NCBI GenBank assembly: GCA_949499045.1
Contig: CATEEE010000077.1
Coordinates: 1 to 8,380, forward strand
Origin: Marinobacterium sp. xm-d-530
Lineage (GTDB): Bacteria; Pseudomonadota; Gammaproteobacteria; Pseudomonadales; Balneatricaceae
Length of the DNA stretch: 8,380 nucleotides
Direction of reading: 5' to 3'
The position numbers were made by a program, and so were the translations under genes. The notes under the pieces are model-generated. The model did no database searches and was not told where the DNA came from. It worked only from the letters and a program-made list of their open reading frames with translations. How positions within the stretch are numbered: the stretch's first letter is position 1; every line of letters begins with the position of its first letter. Below, piece by piece: positions 5,138 to 8,380 of the stretch.

Positions 5138-6187
5138 ATGCTTGTACTAGGTATTGAAACATCCTGTGATGAAACCGGCGTAGCGCTCTATGACAGTGAG
5201 CGCGGCCTTTTAGGTGATGCGCTCTACTCACAAGTAGAGATGCACGCTGAGTATGGTGGGGTAGTTCCTGAGCTGGCCTCACGTGACCATGTTCGCAAGC
5301 TAATCCCACTCATCCGAGAAGTGTGCAGAGAGGCTGAGTGCACATTGCACTCTATCGATGCCGTGGCTTACACAGCCGGACCTGGGTTGATTGGCGCTCT
5401 CATGGTAGGCGCGGCAACAGGCCGAGCACTGGCTCTAGCGCTAGGCATTCCCGCCGTGGGCGTCCACCACATGGAGGGTCACCTGTTAGCCCCCATGCTA
5501 GAAGAGACACCCCCTAGTTTCCCATTTGTGGCTCTGTTAGTTTCAGGCGGTCATACCCAGCTCGTCAGCGTTAAAGGGATTGGTGAATACACTCTACTGG
5601 GCGAGTCTCTGGATGATGCAGCCGGTGAAGCATTCGACAAAGCCGCCAAGATGATGGGATTGGATTATCCCGGCGGCCCACTGATCGCAAAACTGGCGGA
5701 AAGTGGTAACAGCGATCGCTACACCTTCCCAAGACCGATGACCGATCGCCCTGGATTAGATTTCAGTTTCTCTGGTTTGAAAACCTACACTTTGAACACT
5801 GTCGAAGCGGCGAAGCGCGAAACAGGCGAACTGGATACACAGTCGTCAGCTGACATAGCCGCCTGCTTTGAAGACGCTGTGGTCGACACGCTCGCAATTA
5901 AGTGCCGCCGTGCGATTCAACAGACCGGTTTTAAAGAACTAGTGATCGCAGGTGGCGTTAGCGCCAATAAGAAACTGCGAAAGAAACTGGGTGACATGGC
6001 CAAAAAAGAGGGTGCGAAACTTTTCTACGCCCGTCCTCAGTTCTGTACCGACAATGGCGCCATGATCGCCTACGCAGGTGCTCAGCGTTTAATAGCAGGG
6101 GAACGCTCACCACTCGCCATTAAGGCTCAGCCGCGCTGGCCAATGGAGACGCTGCCTGCGCTTGGTAAAACTGAGGGGACCCATTAA
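5138..6187 (+). CDS. tsaD: tRNA N6-adenosine threonylcarbamoyltransferase TsaD
   Basis: TsaD (Gcp/YgjD, Kae1 family) transfers the threonylcarbamoyl group from threonylcarbamoyl-AMP to A37 of tRNAs reading ANN codons, with partners TsaB and TsaE. The 349 residues have the ASKHA-type layout: N-terminal GIETSCDETG (5-14), the metal-binding HxxxH motif H111-H115, SGGHTQL (136-142), LDYPGG (175-180), AGGVSAN (271-277) and CTDNGAMIAY (303-312) with the metal/nucleotide Asp at 305. The length is close to that of E. coli TsaD. The ATG at 5138 has AAGG ten bases upstream, and the N-terminus matches the family. Its stop codon overlaps the folB start by one base (TAATG). The tRNA at 172-248, which reads AUA, belongs to the class of t6A substrates. 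Confidence 0.99.
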   Translation: MLVLGIETSCDETGVALYDSERGLLGDALYSQVEMHAEYGGVVPELASRDHVRKLIPLIREVCREAECTLHSIDAVAYTAGPGLIGALMVGAATGRALALALGIPAVGVHHMEGHLLAPMLEETPPSFPFVALLVSGGHTQLVSVKGIGEYTLLGESLDDAAGEAFDKAAKMMGLDYPGGPLIAKLAESGNSDRYTFPRPMTDRPGLDFSFSGLKTYTLNTVEAAKRETGELDTQSSADIAACFEDAVVDTLAIKCRRAIQQTGFKELVIAGGVSANKKLRKKLGDMAKKEGAKLFYARPQFCTDNGAMIAYAGAQRLIAGERSPLAIKAQPRWPMETLPALGKTEGTH

Positions 6188-6543
6188 TGGACACTATTTT
6201 TATAAACAACCTGAAATTCGAGGCGATCATCGGCATCTACCCGCATGAACGTACAGAGGTTCAACCTATGGTCATCAATCTTGAAATGGCCAACGACATT
6301 CGTGATGCCGCCAAGAATAATGATTTAGAGGCCTCAATTAACTATGCCGCCGTTAGTGAAGCCGTTATTCAGTTTTGCCAAGAGGCTAAAGCGGAGTTAT
6401 TAGAGACTCTCGCTGAAAATCTATCCGAGTTTTTGATGACGCAATTCAACATTCCCGGACTGCGTCTTGAAATAGGTAAACCGATCGCCGTTGCAGAAGC
6501 TGAACTGGTTGGTGTACGTATTGCACGCGGAGTGAGCTTCTAG
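6187..6543 (+). CDS. folB: Dihydroneopterin aldolase FolB
   Basis: FolB cleaves 7,8-dihydroneopterin to 6-hydroxymethyl-7,8-dihydropterin and glycolaldehyde in folate synthesis; the enzyme is a cytoplasmic homo-octamer. The 118 residues match the family in length. Recognisable residues include E21 in the IGIYPHER segment, Y53 in the INYA motif, E73 (LLETLAE, pterin anchoring) and catalytic K98 in IGKPIAV. The ATG at 6187 shares its A with the tsaD stop codon, and a strong GAGGGG lies eight bases upstream (6173-6178), so it can initiate on its own as well as by coupling. The stop codon overlaps the next gene by one base. In E. coli and Pseudomonas, plsY commonly sits near tsaD and folB; it is absent between them here. 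Confidence 0.97.
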   Translation: MDTIFINNLKFEAIIGIYPHERTEVQPMVINLEMANDIRDAAKNNDLEASINYAAVSEAVIQFCQEAKAELLETLAENLSEFLMTQFNIPGLRLEIGKPIAVAEAELVGVRIARGVSF

Positions 6544-7022
6544 TGCACTCTATCCTGCTCGGCGTCGGCAGCAATTACCATGCTGAATCTAATATTCGTG
6601 CCGGCCTAGAGCAGCTCACACACTTCTGCAGCAACATCGAACACTCACCCTGCTATCGCAGCTCCGCCATCGATCCGTCTCAACCCGACTACCTCAATCT
6701 CGTGACTAAAGCGGAGACAGAGCTCGATCAACCGTCACTGATCGAGGCACTGAAATCGATTGAGATTCAGCAAGGTCGAATGAGCGGTCGCTACTGCGCT
6801 CTCGACATCGACCTACTCTGCTTTGATCAAGAGATCGTCGAATCTGAAGAACTCAACCTGCCGCATAAGGATCTGGAAAACTACGCGCATGTGCTATTGC
6901 CAGCCGCCGATCTATGCCCAAACCAGCAACACCCGACACTTGGTTATACCTTTATTGAATTATGGAATAAAAAAAAGGGTCAGCTGCTTGAAAATCAATC
7001 CCTTTACCCGCACTCTTTATAG
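6543..7022 (+). CDS. FolK-like protein (HPPK family) with a divergent active site
   Basis: This 159-residue protein belongs to the 6-hydroxymethyl-7,8-dihydropterin pyrophosphokinase family. It keeps the N-terminal ILLGVGSN, QPDYLN (47-52), EIQQGR (74-79), the metal-binding Asp pair D88 and D90 in LDIDLL, and PH at 107-108. Compared with E. coli HPPK from memory, the stretch between R79 and D88 is four residues shorter, the loop Trp (W89) is gone, C85 stands where R92 is expected and Y114 where R121 is expected. It may be an impaired or repurposed FolK paralogue, with the true folK elsewhere (often near pcnB/panB). The start is GTG at 6543, overlapping the folB TAG, with GGAG ten bases upstream (6529-6532). 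An A8GGG run near the 3' end includes an in-frame A-AAA-AAG heptamer. Family membership is clear; activity is uncertain. Confidence 0.85.
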   Translation: MHSILLGVGSNYHAESNIRAGLEQLTHFCSNIEHSPCYRSSAIDPSQPDYLNLVTKAETELDQPSLIEALKSIEIQQGRMSGRYCALDIDLLCFDQEIVESEELNLPHKDLENYAHVLLPAADLCPNQQHPTLGYTFIELWNKKKGQLLENQSLYPHSL

Positions 7023-7064
7023 ATCAGAAACTAGATAAAACCTTACATTTCAGAGGTCTACTCG

Positions 7065-8380
7065 GTGCTTAACCTGTTCTGGATTCCCCTACTGACACTC
7101 ATCGGGGTGTTCGTCTCTCTATCGGCTAACAAAGTATCGCGAACCGTTTGTGCGTTCGCAACGGCAGCACTGCCTGCCGCGGCTTTGGCCATCGTGATCT
7201 CTTACGCACCTTCGGTGCTCGACGGGGAGACTTTTGTAGAGCGATTCGAATGGATCCCAGCGGCCGGATTAGAACTTGCCTTCCGGCTCGATGGCTTTGC
7301 ACTGCTGTTCACCCTTCTCATTCTAGGCATTGGACTTCTCGTCATCCTTTATGCCCGCTACTACCTCTCTGAACAGGACAACATGCCACGCTTCTACGCA
7401 ATGTTGATCCTCTTCATGACAGCCATGCTGGGCATTGTACTCTCAGAGAACCTGATTCAGCTTTGGTTATTCTGGGAGCTGACCAGCATCAGTTCTTTCT
7501 TGTTGATCAGTTTTTGGAATCATAAGAGTGAAGCACGCAAAGGTGCTCGGATGGCTCTAACCATTACAGGCATGGGTGGTCTAGCACTGTTTGCGGGCAT
7601 TTTGCTGATTGGTCAGGTGGTTGGCAGCTACAACCTGACAGAGGTATTAGCCCAGGGGGACTTAATCCGTGGCTCTGAACTATACCCCTACATTCTAATC
7701 CTCGTTCTTTTGGGTGCATTTACAAAGTCCGCTCAGTTCCCGTTCCATTTCTGGCTACCCCATGCGATGGCGGCGCCAACGCCGGTTTCCGCCTACCTGC
7801 ACTCGGCCACTATGGTGAAGGCCGGTATCTTTTTGATGGCGAGACTCTACCCGGCACTGGCAGGAACCGATATGTGGTTCTTGATCGTCACCTTGACCGG
7901 CCTAGCAACTCTGCTTGTTGGCGCTTACATGGCCTTGTTTAAGCACGATCTTAAAGGCCTGCTGGCCTACTCCACCATCAGCCACCTAGGTCTAATCACG
8001 CTGCTTTTGGGGTTAAACTCAAAATTGGCTGCGGTTGCTGCCACCTTCCACATCATCAACCATGCGACCTTTAAAGCTTCATTATTTATGGCTGCAGGCA
8101 TCATCGATCATGAGACAGGCTCTAGAGATATGCGAAAGCTGAATGGGCTGTGGCGCTACATGCCGCATACAGCAATGTTAGCAATGGTTGCAGCACTGGC
8201 AATGGCGGGCGTGCCTCTGCTTAACGGATTCTTATCGAAAGAGATGTTCTTTGCAGAGACACTACACCAGGGATCGCTCGGTGCGCTCTCCTGGATACTG
8301 CCCGTGCTAGCAACGGTTGCTGGCATCTTCTCAGTCGCCTACTCATTGCGCTTTATTCACGATGTTTTCTTCAACGGTGA
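7065..8380 (+). CDS. mrpA: Mrp-type Na+/H+ antiporter subunit A, N-terminal part (truncated by window edge)
   Basis: An open frame of 438 codons begins at GTG 7065, with AGAGG eight bases upstream (7052-7056), and continues past the right edge. An in-frame stop lies at 7032-7034. The product is a multi-helix membrane protein homologous to NuoL/NuoM of complex I and to MrpA/PhaA/MnhA, the large subunit of a multisubunit monovalent cation/proton antiporter for pH and sodium homeostasis. Conserved ion-path residues are visible: E138 in FWELTSISSF, K221 in TKSAQFPFHFWLPHAM, K252 in ATMVKAG, K297 in HDLKGLLAYSTISHLG, H329 and H333 in FHIINHATFK with K337, and K392 in GFLSKEMFF. HETGSRDMRKLNGL (349-362) is characteristic of MrpA rather than NuoL. 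Whether it is a separate A subunit or an A-B fusion cannot be seen. It begins 42 bases after the folK-like gene and may be cotranscribed. Confidence 0.93.
   Translation, partial: MLNLFWIPLLTLIGVFVSLSANKVSRTVCAFATAALPAAALAIVISYAPSVLDGETFVERFEWIPAAGLELAFRLDGFALLFTLLILGIGLLVILYARYYLSEQDNMPRFYAMLILFMTAMLGIVLSENLIQLWLFWELTSISSFLLISFWNHKSEARKGARMALTITGMGGLALFAGILLIGQVVGSYNLTEVLAQGDLIRGSELYPYILILVLLGAFTKSAQFPFHFWLPHAMAAPTPVSAYLHSATMVKAGIFLMARLYPALAGTDMWFLIVTLTGLATLLVGAYMALFKHDLKGLLAYSTISHLGLITLLLGLNSKLAAVAATFHIINHATFKASLFMAAGIIDHETGSRDMRKLNGLWRYMPHTAMLAMVAALAMAGVPLLNGFLSKEMFFAETLHQGSLGALSWILPVLATVAGIFSVAYSLRFIHDVFFNG

Noticed and set aside
5118..5309. Minus-strand 63-codon open frame overlapping the start of tsaD
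   Set aside because: It runs antisense across the well-supported tsaD start, has a low-complexity His/Arg/Leu composition and no family resemblance.
6988..7037. Possible promoter for mrpA (TTGAAA, TATAGA or TAGATA)
   Set aside because: No pair of hexamers has acceptable spacing: TTGAAA to TATAGA is 24 bases, and TAGATA has no -35-like partner.
6823..7372. Plus-strand open frames of 71 and 74 codons over the end of the folK-like gene and the start of mrpA
   Set aside because: They overlap conserved coding sequence out of frame. The second is displaced by the MrpA frame from 7065, which is open to the window edge and strongly conserved.

Overview
The window looks like core chromosome of a gammaproteobacterium, probably a marine Oceanospirillales- or Pseudomonadales-type lineage. 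This rests on gene order (a macromolecular-synthesis block rpsU-yqeY-dnaG-rpoD followed by an Ile2-type tRNA, divergent from tsaD-folB-folK-like), on typical gammaproteobacterial protein sequences and on a moderate GC content. The genus cannot be fixed from the sequence alone.

Layout. Positions 1-171 hold no convincing gene; they contain a perfect 11-bp inverted repeat and a short open frame of doubtful status. The minus strand from about 5033 down to 172 carries, in transcription order, rpsU (ribosomal protein S21), yqeY (GatB/YqeY-domain protein), dnaG (primase), rpoD (primary sigma factor) and a tRNA with anticodon CAU, best read as tRNA-Ile2. The block therefore links translation, replication and transcription initiation. 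Likely control points are a strong sigma70-type promoter with a 5'-leader hairpin before rpsU, an imperfect terminator or attenuator between rpsU and yqeY, a leader hairpin that may mask the dnaG ribosome binding site, a promoter in front of rpoD, and a terminator after rpoD whose DNA overlaps a probable promoter for the tRNA.

The plus strand from 5138 carries tsaD (tRNA t6A synthesis), folB (dihydroneopterin aldolase) and a folK-like gene. These are joined by one-base stop/start overlaps (TAATG and TAGTG) and so are probably translationally coupled. A GTG-started gene for an MrpA/PhaA/MnhA-type cation/proton antiporter subunit follows 42 bases later and runs off the right edge.

Most of the window is conserved housekeeping sequence and I see no undescribed defence, mobile or biosynthetic system. 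The most unusual protein is the FolK homologue: its catalytic loop is shortened and several arginines and a tryptophan of the pyrophosphokinase active site are missing, so it may not be a normal HPPK. The most unusual DNA is the regulatory sequence, where three promoters with GC-rich discriminators are each associated with a palindrome.
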